A stretch of 64,000 nucleotides of DNA from Steromphala cineraria (Eukaryota; Mollusca; Gastropoda; Trochida; Trochidae): positions 8,018,406 through 8,082,405 of the forward strand of contig OU744730.1 in the NCBI GenBank assembly GCA_916613615.1, in the 5' to 3' direction. Positions 36,401 to 48,411 of this stretch are shown one piece after another (position 1 is the first letter of the stretch; each line of letters begins with the position of its first letter). The position numbers and the translations under genes were made by a program. Under the pieces are notes generated by a model that was given only the letters and a program-made list of their open reading frames with translations, was not told the origin of the DNA and searched no databases.

Positions 36401-39400
36401 ATGTTTCGTTGAATACATTGTTGTTACCTTTGCTCAAATAATATGTAGCTTTATACAAACTAAAGTCAAAGTAATTGCAAGCTATATAAATGCAAAAAAC
36501 ATACATGTATATTGCCATAATTAGCTTATTAATCTAATATTTGGTGTTTAAAATGTTTCTCGTCGAAAAAAAATGTCAATATTGTGTCGCAGCTTTCGTG
36601 ATCATTGCATATGAGAATCGGTTCACATTTATTCGAAATATCAGTATTCACTCACTGTTTCGTTGTGTGTCTTGCAAGGAAAGTCGTTTTACATCGAAAT
36701 TATGCTTCGGGAACTGTGTTCATAGAAAGAAATGTCTCTGACTAAGCGAGGCACTGACACGATTGATGATGTAGTTTTTAAAACAACACATCCGGTTAGT
36801 GACCCTGACCTTTGTCATGTGCATAAGCAGTTTTTACCTTTTTAAATATGCGTTGTGTTTAAACATTCGGTAAGATAAATTCGTTATAACATTGCTTAGC
36901 GGGTTACATTGGTATTTATTATTCCGCTCGTTGCATAAAACCTTTCGCGTGAATAATAAATACCTATGTAACCCGCTAAGCAATGTTATAACTTATAATA
37001 GCTTTAGATCTTACTCATATTTGTTCCTTGCTTTAAGGCAATGTAACTGTGCTGATTTTTACCTACAAAGTTTATATGGATTATCGTAATCGTTGAGCAA
37101 AGACACATTGTATGTTTGAATACATTTTAATAAACTTTTATTTTATCAGTTTTGGGATTGGAGCAGTTTGCCCTTGGCCATGTGAATGGCGGCTCCCAGG
37201 ATTATTCTAGAATCATGTAAGTTTGATATAGTTTCCTTCGACATATCATATTGTACATGCTGTATGTGTAACACTTATTAATCAGTCTGTGCTTGTAACG
37301 TTTCAAGTCCATACCTTCTAACTATACTAATGTTATGTGATTAATCAAACTGATTAGATATTCTTGATTTTCGGGAAACTTTGATATCACTTGAATTTGA
37401 TTCTTCAAATAGGAGTTAAAAACCGGCTTGATTTGGTATCCCATTTCTGATTATAAAAACTCGAGGCCAACAAAACCGTAGCAAAAAATATAACCTCTGA
37501 AAATTAACGTACATGAGCAACGGCTTCTATTGCTGAAGGAATTGTCAGCATGTAAACATGTACGTTTCCTTGCTACACAGAGGTATATCAAGTCAAAAAT
37601 GTTGACCCAACCTCTGTCGAATTTTCTGGGCTACCGACTTATTTCCAAATGACAATTCAATCATTCAACCTCTCCAGCATTATCCACCCACTGAGGTAGA
37701 TCAAGACATAAAATGTTGATCCAACCTCTGTTCAAATACGACCAGATCCCGGGTTTCCGACAAATTTCAGCAAGTTAAAACACTTAAAGGAGGCTGGTTC
37801 TTGTCGCAAGGACTTTGTCGTGATCGAGTAGCCAAAACGATATCTTCAGAACACTGTCACTGATTGCGTATGGCTATTTCACATTTGTGATTTATCTTTA
37901 AAATCTTTCATTCTCCGTTGTTTAAATTTATTTTAAATGTGTTGAATAGTTATTTGTACTTGAATAGTTTAGATAACTTGAGTAGTTTTTATATTGGTCT
38001 TACCATTTAATCAATTTATTTCAACATTTGGCCTTCGTCTGTATAGTAAGCACAGACACAGTAATAAGATATGTTTATCTACCCACACAAAAACACAAAA
38101 ACAGATGTCTCCCCCAAACACTATTTAAGCTGACCAAACTTGGTGAAGATTGGTCATGTAGTTTCAGAGTTATGCTCCGAAAATCAACCCTTCCCTTCGA
38201 AAGTTCAAACTGTTGCCATGAAACAAAGAAAACAAATTGAAAAGAAGTTGAAACCCCTTAAAGGCACATTACATGATATGGAAAGGGTGTACATGTATAT
38301 CAAAACTTTGTTCCTTCTTTTTTTATCCAGTTGTTATAACTACCTTATTGAATTAATAGTTTTGCATCAGTTATTCATTTATTTCATTAGAAAAGTATTT
38401 AAATTGCTCTAGAAAATGTAAATTATCCACGCAAAGGTGCTGTGCCTAATAAAAACTATAAAAAATAGGTACTTATATTCATAATTACTGAGTTAATTTG
38501 TCTATTTTCTTTACTTATCTCTTACAGACGCCTGACCTATCATGATGACCGCTACACTAAACTAACACCGGAGACATACAAGGCGTAAGTGTTTATTTAC
38601 CTATATAGCATGGTGACCTAGGTCAAGGCTGAACCATATCCAACTTATATTTGCTTACATTTGATATACAACTTTTGTCAGATGATAAAATTCCACAACT
38701 TAACGTACATGTGATGCTGTCGTAGTCGGCATGCTATATTAAGTACATATTGGCTATTTAATAATTCCGAAACCTGCATTTAAATGCCCTTTGGTATGAA
38801 CAGCTTATTTATTTAGGAGCCTCTTTAAAGGGGCAGTAGCACGTTTTTTGACAATTTTATATTTTCAATTTTTCACTGATAATTGTACGTTAATGCTAAA
38901 TATATTACTTTGATAGTGTCAAAAATTTCATAACACAAACCAATTATCCATAGTCGGAGAACAAATTATTAAGATTCCCATAAAATCCATTGGCAACCAT
39001 TTTTGTGTGAACACCTTTAATTCATTTTATGTAAGAAAAGGAATCGCATGACTTAACTTGACATTATTTTTTTTATTCATTATTGCTTCTTTTAGTTTAG
39101 ATACATTGTCTTTCGATTGGAACCATTTATTTTCATTTTCCTGACATCACCTTATATTCCCCCTAAAAACGTGCTACTGCCCCTTTAAGTAAAAATGATA
39201 GATTGATATGCATTTGAATTTATGAAAACAGTTTATTGAAGAAATTCAACTGAAAGCTGTAGAAACAAAGCTTACGAAAAGGCATTAGTAACTTGATAAG
39301 ATATACGTCGATTCGACCCTACCCTTATTAAGTACTTATTCCAAAGCACATTGTAAGATATATAAGATTAATATTGATAAATCATGCCCAAGAATACATT

Positions 39401-42400
39401 TGAAAAGGCTGAAATGAATTTGTTTACCAATTTCTGTTGTCAACACTGAAAATGTCGCTGTATACCTGTATTTACCTGGCCTCTGATTGCAGGTGGGAGC
39501 AGATAGAGCGGGAGTCAGGTATCCAGGTGTTATGGAGGACAGGTAGTCTGCAGATGGCGAGGAAGGGGGAGACAGACCACATCATGGAGACGTACGCTGT
39601 GGCCATGGATAGGAACAAAATCAGGTAAAATGAGCTAAAGGCGTTGGTTTCAATAACGGATATTATATTAACAATCTCAATTAAACCCGTTCGTACCTTA
39701 ATACATTTCTCAACTGAGTAATATTTCAGTGTCATTGAAACCAGGCCATATCCTATCACTGAATTATGTTCCAATTACTGTTGAATCTCATCAAAGCCAG
39801 TTGAACCTTACGCTCGTACCTATCTCTATTTCTGATCCGAGGACTTATACAGAAGGGTCATGTCAAATGATCTCTGACTCCGGCCAATTGCAACTAGACT
39901 ATCAACTGTCTAAACAGAACCTGAATTTCAAAGTAAAAACATTAAAAATCTTCCCGCCATAACCAGGTACGACAGACTAAACAACCGACAGCTGATGGCG
40001 CGGTACCCCCAGTTCACAGTGGGCCCTGACATCGTGAGTCTGTACCAGGAGGACGGGGGGCTAGTAGACGCTGCCACGGGGAACGCTGTCCATCTCCAGC
40101 TGGCCAGGGGGAACGGGGCCACCATCATAGACCAGTGTCCAGCCACACGACTCTCCAGGGCGGCCAATGGAAATATACTCGTAAGTTAAATGGGGTTCAT
40201 TTTGTTTCAAAAGAAGGATTGAAGGTGTATATTAAATATGATGAATTTGAGTGAAACCATACTCATAGGTTTTAAAGGGGATCGCGGGTTACTGGTTCAA
40301 TTTAAAGACACACTGCTTTGATGTATTCATAAAAAATGTACTTGTTAAATTCTTCACATGCTTCATATTCGTATCTCTCCCCCACCCAGGTGTACAAGAC
40401 AAAGGAGTGGTGGTTACAGGAGACGAGACATATTTTTTACATTGACAAATCATCAAGCATACACAATCCTTTTAACTGTCAATTATATGATATGTTATAA
40501 AAATAAGATGTTAAATTCCAAATCACCCCCACCCAGTTGTTCACGACTAAAAGAGTGTTCGAATGAAAACGGGTGGTCGTTATACAGAAGAATACTGTCA
40601 ATTATGTGATATTTATATAAGATTTAAAAATCAGAATTCCATATCTCCCCACCAGGTGTACACGACTAAAGGAGTGTTCGAGTGTAGACGGGTGGTGGTG
40701 ACAGCGGGAGGGTGGCTCAACACAGTGCTGGGATCTATCGGGGTTCACATCCCAGTCACCGTCACCCAGGAGCAGGTCACGTACTACGCCTCACCTCACA
40801 TGAAGGAGTTCACCAAGGATAAGTGAGTACGGTGGCGCATTATTGTGTGATAATTTGCAAAATGTACTATGACATCAGATAGTGAACGGGTACGGAAATC
40901 AAAGATATGCTTAGAAAACCTTATACCCGAGAAAAAGGAGAAGGATTGTTGCATAATCAGTACGCCCCGACGGACGTTTAGTCGAAGATATTCTTGATCG
41001 TGATCTTGATTGTGATTTTCCGTTTGACGTTTATCTTTGATAGTTTTATTGAAGAAAAACCAGTTCCCTTTGCAGTTCTATTCCACTGTTCACAGTGCAG
41101 TCACACCGTTAACGTCTCACGCAATGCAAACATCGCAGTTTTAAAATTGGCTTAACTTAGCAAGTAATGATGACTATTGAGTAATGTATCAGAGAACGCA
41201 CAAAGCTGGCATGTTAAACTAAAACTACAAGCAATGCCCAAGAGGTACAGTGTTCCCTTTCCTACTCCAGGTACCCGATTTGGATCTTCCACTGTCCCAA
41301 GAACGATATCTACGCCCTCCCAATCCACGGTAACACCGGAACCAAGATAGGAGTGGACGCAGGAGGTCACCCTGTCACAGCCGATACCAGGACATTCGTA
41401 CCCGACCCGGCCCGAGAGCAGTGCTGCACCGACCTACTCGCCGAGATCTGCCCTAAGGTGTGTATACCGTATTTCCTCGAATGGACGCCGGATCTCGAAT
41501 AGAATCCAGAGATATGGCTGTTTTAAGTAAATACACGCCGGGTCTCGAATAGACGCCCGGTCTCAAATAGAGGCCGGAGGTATGGCTGTTTTAAGTAAAT
41601 ACATGTACACGCCTGGTCTCGAATAGACGCCCCGTCTCGAATAGAGGCCGGAGGTATGGCTGTTTTAAGTAAATACACGCCGGGTCTCGAATAAACGCCG
41701 GGTCTCGAATAAACGCCGGGTGATAAGTTACGTTACGCTATCTTTTTACACATTTATTTCCTACTAATATACCGTATTTCCTCGAATAGACGCCGGGTCG
41801 CGAATAGAGGCCGGAGGTATGGCTGTTTAAACGAATAAACGCCGGGTGATATGTTGATTAATTAATGCTCCCGTACATGTAGTTGAATTAAAATATAGTA
41901 TTCTCCCTTTTCACCATCTATACACATTTATTTCCTACTAAAAATAAATAAACGCCGGTCTCGAATAGACGCCGGGTCTCGAATAACCGTCGGGGATAGA
42001 ATGGGTCTGAAAAAAATAGGAAAATACGGTAGGTAGTGTTTTGCTATGCAGATTGACTATCGACAATGTTGTATCTGCCAAAACCAAGCTCATGTGTTTT
42101 GCATTAGATGGTACACAGGGGTTACCACTTGCGAGGTCTTGTTATATGTGAACATGCGGAATGGCTAGAGAGGAAACCAAATAACGAGTTTCCATCCAAG
42201 TAGCATTCTCGATAATCCAGAGTTTACGTTCCGATAATATCTCCACTAACCTCTGGAACCAATATGGACTCAATGCGATTCATAAATTACCTCCCCTTAG
42301 TTGCATTCCCGTCTTTCATTAGCCAATCAGATAGACCTTTAGTCCGAGTCAGAAATAGGAAAGAAATCACATAGGCAGATAGTGAGTGAGTTGGGGTTTA

Positions 42401-43857
42401 ACATACAATCAGCAATTTTTTTCAGCTATAAAAAAGAGAGAATATCGGAGAGAAAGAAGTTCGACAGGATGAGAGAAAAAGAGGGATAGAAGCAATTTTT
42501 GAACGACACAAATTTGGTCTGTGTGGTTTCTTCCAATTGACCATCAAGGCTTGGGTGACCCTACCAGGAGCATGTGAGCTCCATCTGGCATAGCTCCAAG
42601 GGTCGGCGAAGCACACAAGTCACCACACCGCAATAAGGTTTTGATTTAAGTGGGATGGCATATAATCAAGTAAAAAACATTCTACTAAATCTACCTACCA
42701 TCGGTTATTAATGCACTAAAAACTTGTGTTGTAAGTTCCTCACACAGTATTTTTCTCTCGGATTCTTTCAACTCTCTCAAATTTAGATGACAGCATCCAC
42801 GTGTTATGTAGGTTAGTTGGAATATTGCTGACAGCACGTTAAACCCAAACTCACTCACTCTTTCATAAATAAATTCAAAGGCCATGCGATAAATCTATCT
42901 CTTCGGATGTCATTTCTGTTTATGGACGAAGAGGGGGGGGTGTCATGAAAGAGGCGATTGGCACGCTGCTGGAGGCATCGTAGATACGTCATTGGACGAT
43001 ATGCCACTAAGGGGAGGTAATTTATGAATCGCATTGAGCCCATATTGGTTCCAGAGGTTAGTGGAGATATTATCGGAACGTAAACTCTGGATTATCGAGA
43101 TAGTCCAAGTAGAGGCGATAATGTTTTCCCTATATTTTTCCTTTTTTTTAAAGAATTGATTTTAATAAAAACTCTTATACGTTTTCAGTTTCTGGGCCCG
43201 ATCATGGAGACGAAAACATGTCTGTACACGATGACGCCCGACAGGCACTACGTAGTCGACACATGCGCATATAAGGGTTGGAGTGACGTCATTGTTTGCT
43301 GTGGGGCTGGGCATGCGTACAAGTACGTGCAGTAGGAGATCGATAATACTCTCAAAGATTACTCACCTTTTTATAAAACATATGTAAAATGGTCTTCGTG
43401 ATGAACAATGACGGTTGTATTTCAAAGTTGTTTATTATATGAATTGTTAAGATGAATTTAGTTAAAAGTTACTGTTTCGAAATTTCTCGTCAGGCCTGAC
43501 TGTTGTACTTAATCATCTGTTATTTTTTTAGAGCAGTTTAGTGGACTATTTCGAACCTAGGCATAAACAACATATAAATAAATAGTTCTAGTTAATCAAG
43601 ACAAAAGATGATTCAAATTTATGGATAGTGTGATTATATCTGAAATCGAAAACCAAACGAGTACATGGCGATCGTACATAGTTTGCTTTACAATTTTCAG
43701 ATTTGCTAGCTTCTTGGGAAAGATTCTTAGTGAGATGGCTGTAGATGGACGAACTCGTTTCGACATCAGCAAGTTCAACATAGGGCGAGATGCAATCCAG
43801 GATCCTAGCTTTAAACCTACCTTCTACATGGGCAGCGGGAAGGAGGCCAAACTGTAG
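33406..43857 (+). CDS. PIPOX: Peroxisomal sarcosine/pipecolate oxidase, copy 1 (9 exons, 404 aa)
   Basis: Flavoenzyme of the monomeric sarcosine oxidase family. It oxidises secondary amino acids such as sarcosine or L-pipecolate with O2, giving H2O2, in the peroxisome. Exons: 33406-33505, 37150-37216, 38528-38584, 39493-39624, 39967-40180, 40656-40822, 41271-41457, 43189-43322, 43701-43857 (1215 nt, one frame). Start chosen at ATGGCG because the Rossmann dinucleotide motif IVIGCGGIGSGAV follows at residues 12-24. The motif KTCLYTMTPD puts Cys319 where the family attaches FAD covalently. Also visible are VDAATGNAVHLQLARGNGA, VVVTAGGWLN and HGNTGTKIG. The C-terminus GKEAKL is a type 1 peroxisomal targeting signal. 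Length is close to the roughly 390 residues of vertebrate PIPOX. A complete paralogue lies tail-to-tail at 48412-59692. No frame break. Substrate preference cannot be told from sequence. Confidence 0.93.
33541..33655. repeat. Hairpin repeat in PIPOX1 intron 1
   Basis: CCTCCTTTCAC ... GTGAAAGGAGG with internal inverted CTAAGGT/ACCTTAG words. A related fragment is at 47050-47120. Confidence 0.55.
34716..35350. repeat. Tandem duplicated repeat, probably SINE-like, in PIPOX1 intron 1
   Basis: Two units of about 240 bp (34716-34950 and 34951-35165) share AAAACGTRGARCCATTCCTT, AGATATACAATAGAGGTCAT and GAGAAAGCCCGCAACACT. The 35110-35345 part on the minus strand ends in GGTTTGAATCTCGCC, similar to a tRNA B-box. 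A diverged copy is at 46690-46930. The rest of the intron, 35351-36210, is AT-rich with nothing recognised. Confidence 0.5.
36211..36991. mobile_element. Non-autonomous element B, copy 1, in PIPOX1 intron 1
   Basis: Begins CCTACCTTATGTAAGAATCT, has an inner stem around TTATTTATACCCCGCC, and ends with a long hairpin at 36884-36991 (GTTATAACATTGCTTAGCGG and its complement). A nearly full inverted copy lies at 51520-52333 in intron 6 of the paralogous gene; end fragments occur at 49193 and 53311. Confidence 0.7.
37578..37735. repeat. Fragments of the AGAGGTAGATCAAG hairpin MITE
   Basis: CAGAGGTATATCAAGTC..CCAACCTCTGTCG and ACTGAGGTAGATCAAGAC..CCAACCTCTGTTC match the end of the 31775-32003 element. 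Located in PIPOX1 intron 2. Confidence 0.55.
38825..39188. mobile_element. MITE family A, copy 2
   Basis: 364 bp, the same length as copy 1, with TTAAAGGGGCAGTAGCACGT ends, inverted in orientation relative to copy 1 (interior reads as its complement). Lies in PIPOX1 intron 3; the rest of that intron shows nothing. Confidence 0.85.
40388..40655 (+). repeat. Two degraded copies of the start of PIPOX1 exon 6
   Basis: At 40390 CCCAG|GTGTACAAGACAAAGGAG and at 40534 CCCAG|TTGTTCACGACTAAAAGA, against the real CCAG|GTGTACACGACTAAAGG at 40652. Spacing is about 146 and 120 bp. Both keep AG. The first would read open for about 38 codons; the second gains TGA at its ninth codon. A still older trace is at about 40277 (GGGGATCGCGGGTTACTG). 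Confidence 0.85.
41465..42020. repeat. Reiterated CGAATAGACGCCGGGTCTCG repeat in PIPOX1 intron 7
   Basis: Multiple units of CTCGAATAGACGCCGGGTCT and GGAGGTATGGCTGTTTTAAG, bounded by ACCGTATTTCCTCGAAT near 41467 and 41770 and its inverse AAAATACGGT at about 42011-42020. Non-coding. Confidence 0.75.
42209..43101. mobile_element. Long-armed inverted-repeat element in PIPOX1 intron 7
   Basis: About 90 bp at 42209-42300 (CTCGATAATCCAGAGTTTAC ... GGTAATTTATGAATC complement) recur nearly perfectly inverted at 43010-43101. The 700-bp interior has no clear protein. Could be a foldback transposon. Confidence 0.75.
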
Positions 43858-44032
43858 ATGCATGGGCATAAGTAGTGCTTATGGACAATGATCAAGTTTT
43901 AATTTGTCCTGATTAGGTTACGTAGGCTTTGGAGGGCTCGAAAGGGTCATTTCGTTCTGAAGGGTTAAGAAAAACTTAAATGAAGCGGGTTCTAGAGATC
44001 CAATCTTGTTCTGTAGTAACCACGGAAATAGA

Positions 44033-44038
44033 AATAAA
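44033..44038 (+). terminator. Poly(A) signal AATAAA of PIPOX1
   Basis: It lies 175 nt after the TAG stop. Downstream, 44039-45109 shows nothing I recognise. Confidence 0.5.
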
Positions 44039-45109
44039 ATGATTTTTGTCGATTATTTCTTTATTTGGAACTAACTGGATATTTGTATCCTAAATATTCA
44101 TTTACAATGTTTTTCCCAACTTTTGTTTCAGACAGAATTTATAAAATCCCCCGAAAACAATGAATTTACAGGAAAGAAATACGTGACCTTTTCACGCCTC
44201 AACATTATTTTAAAGTCGAAATGTATGTTTCTGATACAAGCTATAATATGTAAATGATCTGTAATCTCAGTACCGTCCGTTAAAGTAAATTGTTTATGTA
44301 CAATAATTTCATATCTTATGTCCTCTACTATTCATATATTATAAGATTTAAAAAAAATATTAAATAATTGAAAAAAACGTGGTTTCCTTTAAGTTTACAG
44401 ACATAAACGTGTGTTACAAACTACTATTCTTGCGAGTTCATTCATAACTTTAGTTGTTAATTGCAGAGCTGCTGTGGCAACGCACGAGCAACTGCAAGTT
44501 CAAATGAAAAGAGCGTTGCAGGTTTGTTGTCACACGCTTTGCTGACAGTGACGTAAGCTATAGCAGGTTTCGAAATGTATTGAAAATATGCAACGTTTGG
44601 GATGTTTTATCTGAACAAAGGCAAATTAAAGTATATTTTTGCAATGATTTCATAAGGCCTAGATGGGTAAAACTTAGTTATTTGAACATCTGTAAGAATT
44701 ACTTACATTAGTCGAATAATATAAAAATAAACGCCAAAAACCATTTTATTTCTATTTAGGTGAGTACTTTAATAAGAATTTCTTCCAAAGGTTATCTTAG
44801 CCTCATAGATTCTTAAGGGCTACATTATTATTTGTCGTCAATATTGGCCTTGGTTTGGCTCGAAAACACTTTTTCAATTAGATTGGTTTTAGGGTACTAA
44901 GTTTTTTTACAAGCATTTGTATGTGGAATTTTATGAAGACGTATGCCTTGAAACTCAGAAAGCAATTACCTTTTTAAATAAAATGGGGTTTTTGTTCTTT
45001 GATTTCTTGGCAATACCATGTTATACTCTAAGTAGTTAAGCAACAATTCATGCAAGTTGGATTCTGTAACAGCTGACAAAAAATGTATGTTAATTTGATA
45101 CACATTACT

Positions 45110-45473
45110 TTAAAGGGGCAGTAGCACGTTTTTAGAGGGAATATAAGGTGATGTCATGAAAAGGAAAATTAATGGTTCCAATTGAAAGACAATGTATTCA
45201 AACTAAATGGAGAAGTAATAATTCAGATATATAATGTAAAGTTTAGCCATGCGATTCCTTTTTCTTACACAAAATGAATTAAAGGTGTTCACACAAAATG
45301 GCCGCCATTGGATTTTAGGTGAATCTTCATTCTTTGTTCTCTGACTATGGAAGATTGGCTTGTGTAATAAGATTTTTGACACCAACAAAATGATATATTT
45401 AGCATTAACATTCAATTATCGGTGAACAATTTAAAATATTAAATTATCAAAAAACGTGCTACTGCCCCTTTAA
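45110..45473. mobile_element. MITE family A, copy 3
   Basis: 364 bp, TTAA-flanked, same terminal repeat and same orientation as copy 1, in the gap between the two PIPOX genes. Confidence 0.85.
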
Positions 45474-46009
45474 GAACGTTAATCACTCAAGGCAAGTAAG
45501 TAGCATGGTGTGGTTTACCAAAAGTTAACATACATAGACATGTGAAACATACACACAAATGTATAGTGTACACGGATAATACAGGGTCTATGGATATAAT
45601 CGACATCGATCCACCGTCTGGTTTCTCCAGGGAGAAGATGATTTATCAATGTAAATCGCAACAAATGCAAACTACATGTAAATAAAAAGATAAAAAATTT
45701 AAGCCAGTGTCATTTTAACGATACAATATATACTCGGCACAACAGTTTAGCAATACCCAAATTAGTAAACACAGTAATGCTGACTCATGTCTGGTAAGAA
45801 CTGCAATGTCAAATCGCACAAGTCATCAACAAGACCTCCAAACTATACATGCACCCCGTGGGCAAAACTGCACATTATTGAAGAGAATATGGGCTCACTA
45901 TAAATAAGATTTTAACAATCAGTTTGAAAAAAAACTGCATCAATAATAACTGCTAACTATCCGATAAAGGTAACACAGGATAACAAGGTTTGAACACAAT
46001 AGGGGCGTT

Positions 46010-46420
46010 TTAGGGGACTAGAGAAACTGAGCCTTTGGGATGCTCATGATGATACAACAGGTTGCCCGACACTTTCATGGCAACAATAGCATCATTTCAC
46101 TTCTCCTGGAGCAACGTCCAAACAAGACCACCACCACGTCCAAATGCACAATGACTGACTCAAAATCTGCTGCAGCACAACAACATTGACCTCTTGATAT
46201 GGTCAGCCAGGGCACCAGGTCTTGCCCCAATAGAACATGTCTGGGATATCCTTTAACATCCCGAATGTCAACAACTGTGGCAATGCCTTTCAGCTGGAAT
46301 AGACACACATAACCCTTCATCATGTTTGGTAGCTCATTGGAGGCATGAGTTCAAGGTCGACACGCTAGATACTGATGTGTTCTTTTTGTGTGTGTGAATT
46401 CCATTGATCAATTGCAGCGA
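46010..46420 (+). pseudogene. Tc1-type transposase C-terminal fragment
   Basis: Reads NNIDLLIWSARAPGLAPIEH then VWDIL at about 46180-46250, matching the DDE transposase block around the third catalytic acid (usual form ...WPARSPDLNPIEHVWD). It is followed by a stop and frame shifts, then AHWRHEFKVDTLDT. No N-terminal DNA-binding domain is intact. Confidence 0.65.
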
Positions 46421-46689
46421 CTTTCTGTATTGTAATGACTACGCAACATTTTCTTTTACTTCTATAGGCCAAAATGATCTTCATTGTCTTGAGTTATTTT
46501 TGATTATTTGACGTTTCAATGAGGTGTTATTAAACTTACTGAGTGCACATATATTATGTATGGCATCCTACTCCATTTGGTCTTGACCATCGCACGCTAA
46601 ACTTCTGATGTCGAGGAGCGTCATTGTAGATTTCCTAGTTGAACTACTGTTAATGGGCATGGAATTAGTGTTGACAAATAGAGGTTAGG

Positions 46690-46930
46690 TGATTTGGAGT
46701 ATTTTACTTACATCACTGATGATCACGAATATTGTTGCAGAGAAAAGCCTGCAATACTTTTATGGTTATGCATTGCGATGAAACCTGCAAGGATCAGCTT
46801 GAACTAGCGAACCATGGGTGCGCAGATATTCAGTATAGCTTACACCTAAACTGCGTAAAGTTCTTTACTTCAAGCAGTTTTCGAAACCGGGGCTCTTGAT
46901 CTATGGATATTGGTGTTCCAGGAAGCAAGT
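46690..46930. repeat. Diverged copy of the 35110-35345 SINE-like repeat
   Basis: Shares TTATGCATTGCGATGAAACC, GAACTAGCGAACCATGGGTG and the GGGGCTCTTGATC end with the intron 1 repeat. Confidence 0.5.
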
Positions 46931-47839
46931 GGGCAGTCCTCGATAATAGTCTAGGACTGTTCCATTAAAAATATTCCGCAAGGTACGTTAATTAGAAAGA
47001 CTACGGTTTGCAGTCATAGCGAAGGGAAATAGCTCCTGCTTTCATAAAATAACCTTTTTCAAGGTGACTGTAATTTCTATTCTTAAACATTGCACTAAGG
47101 TTACCTTAGAGACTTACGAAGGGGTAGAGATTTTTATCACCGCGGGTATATATCAAAGTAAAAACATGTGATGAATATGTTAGTCATAACAGACTTATCA
47201 CAATCATATATTATTATAAACAAACCTTTATGTTATTTAATTTTTCAATTATTCAATCATTTTACTTGCCCACGGTCACATTATAGTTTTATAAAGACAA
47301 CAAAAGAATTTCGGATTTAAAAAACACAAGTTTCAAAGATCTTGTAACCTATCTCTAAACTAGCACAAGTTGAAACTGCTGTTAGTTAGTTACCTTGGAT
47401 ATTTTACGAGCGCTTCCAAAGGAGCCGGGACCAAACACTTTTAGTGAAACTGCTGGTTTATTCAAGCCTTATATGTGCCCGCTCTCCAGCTGACTGAGTC
47501 AGAGCTTGACAATCCACTTAGAAAGCACACGAAGATCGTAACGTTTCAACCAAAAGCGCACTCAGCAATCTCTTTTGGTGTAAAGGCCGTGAGTGATGTA
47601 TTGCAGGGGAAGATCTGCAAAATATAACCCCCAAAACGCAGTCTTACAAGACTTTAACTGAAGTTAGTCTGCCGACTAGAACATTAGAGCTGATAATAAA
47701 CTGACCTCATAATTCTATGCATGAAATGAACGATGAGTTCTTCAGCACCAAACAATACATATATTGTTATTATCATAACTATCAACGTCCTTGTTAACCT
47801 TTTAAAATAAAAGAGTAGTTTAACCATAAATGCCCATCA

Positions 47840-48130
47840 AATCAAAGAGCCCAGAGTCGAGTCAGTTCGAATCAGAACTTGGGGATCAAATAGAGCGCTA
47901 ATCACGAAAAGATCCCTTACTCCACCTATAAGGTTCTTTGACGTCAAGCAAAACAAAGAGGCCATGCTTCTATAGTTTAGCCTCCTTCCCGCTTCCCAAG
48001 AGTTGACATAAGTCCTTCAGTTCCAATCAGAACTTAGAAATCAGATATTGCCGTTCAGCGCCAATAAATACCAAAAAGATCCATCACTCCACTTAAAACA
48101 CCTATTAGGCATTATCAGATCAAAGAGACC
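47840..48130. repeat. Tandem units containing the last bases of PIPOX2 coding sequence
   Basis: Two units of about 145 bp share TTCNAATCAGAACTT, AAAAGATCC and CTCCACCTATAAG / CTCCACTTAAAAC. Between them, 47962-48001 (ATAGTTTAGCCTCCTTCCCG) copies the C-terminal codons and stop of PIPOX2 exon 9 (48412-48440), with the stop changed. Confidence 0.65.
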
Positions 48131-48134
48131 CAGT

Positions 48135-48397
48135 CTAAGTAAACCTAGCCTCACTATTATCCGTTACACTGCTATACTGAGTCTAGAAAGAATTGGTTGA
48201 GAGTCGCGTCAGCCCACGTGACCAAGTTGACCAATCAGAACTGATCTTACCAAGCCACAATAGTGTGCCTTCGCACGTATAACGTTGGAGGTTCATAGGT
48301 CGCAGAAAGGTCGGCTGACGCGACCCTCAACCAGACCTTTCTAGACTCAGTATAGCAGTGTAACGGATAATAGTGAGGCTAGGTTTACTTAGACTGA
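48135..48397. mobile_element. Hairpin MITE family C, copy 1, at the PIPOX2 3' end
   Basis: An almost perfect inverted repeat of about 75 bp: CTAAGTAAACCTAGCCTCAC ... GAGTCTAG and GGCTGACGCGACCCTCAACC ... TAGGTTTACTTAG. The loop contains TTCGCACGTATAACGTTGGA. A diverged second copy is at 57940-58215. It ends 15 bp from the stop codon and so lies in the 3' UTR. Confidence 0.8.
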
Positions 48398-48411
48398 AAG
48401 AGACCATGCAT

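Noticed and set aside
36541..36741. Open frame of 66 codons (FLVEKKCQYC...)
   Set aside because: Lies inside element B and its inverted copy at 51840-52000 does not conserve the frame.
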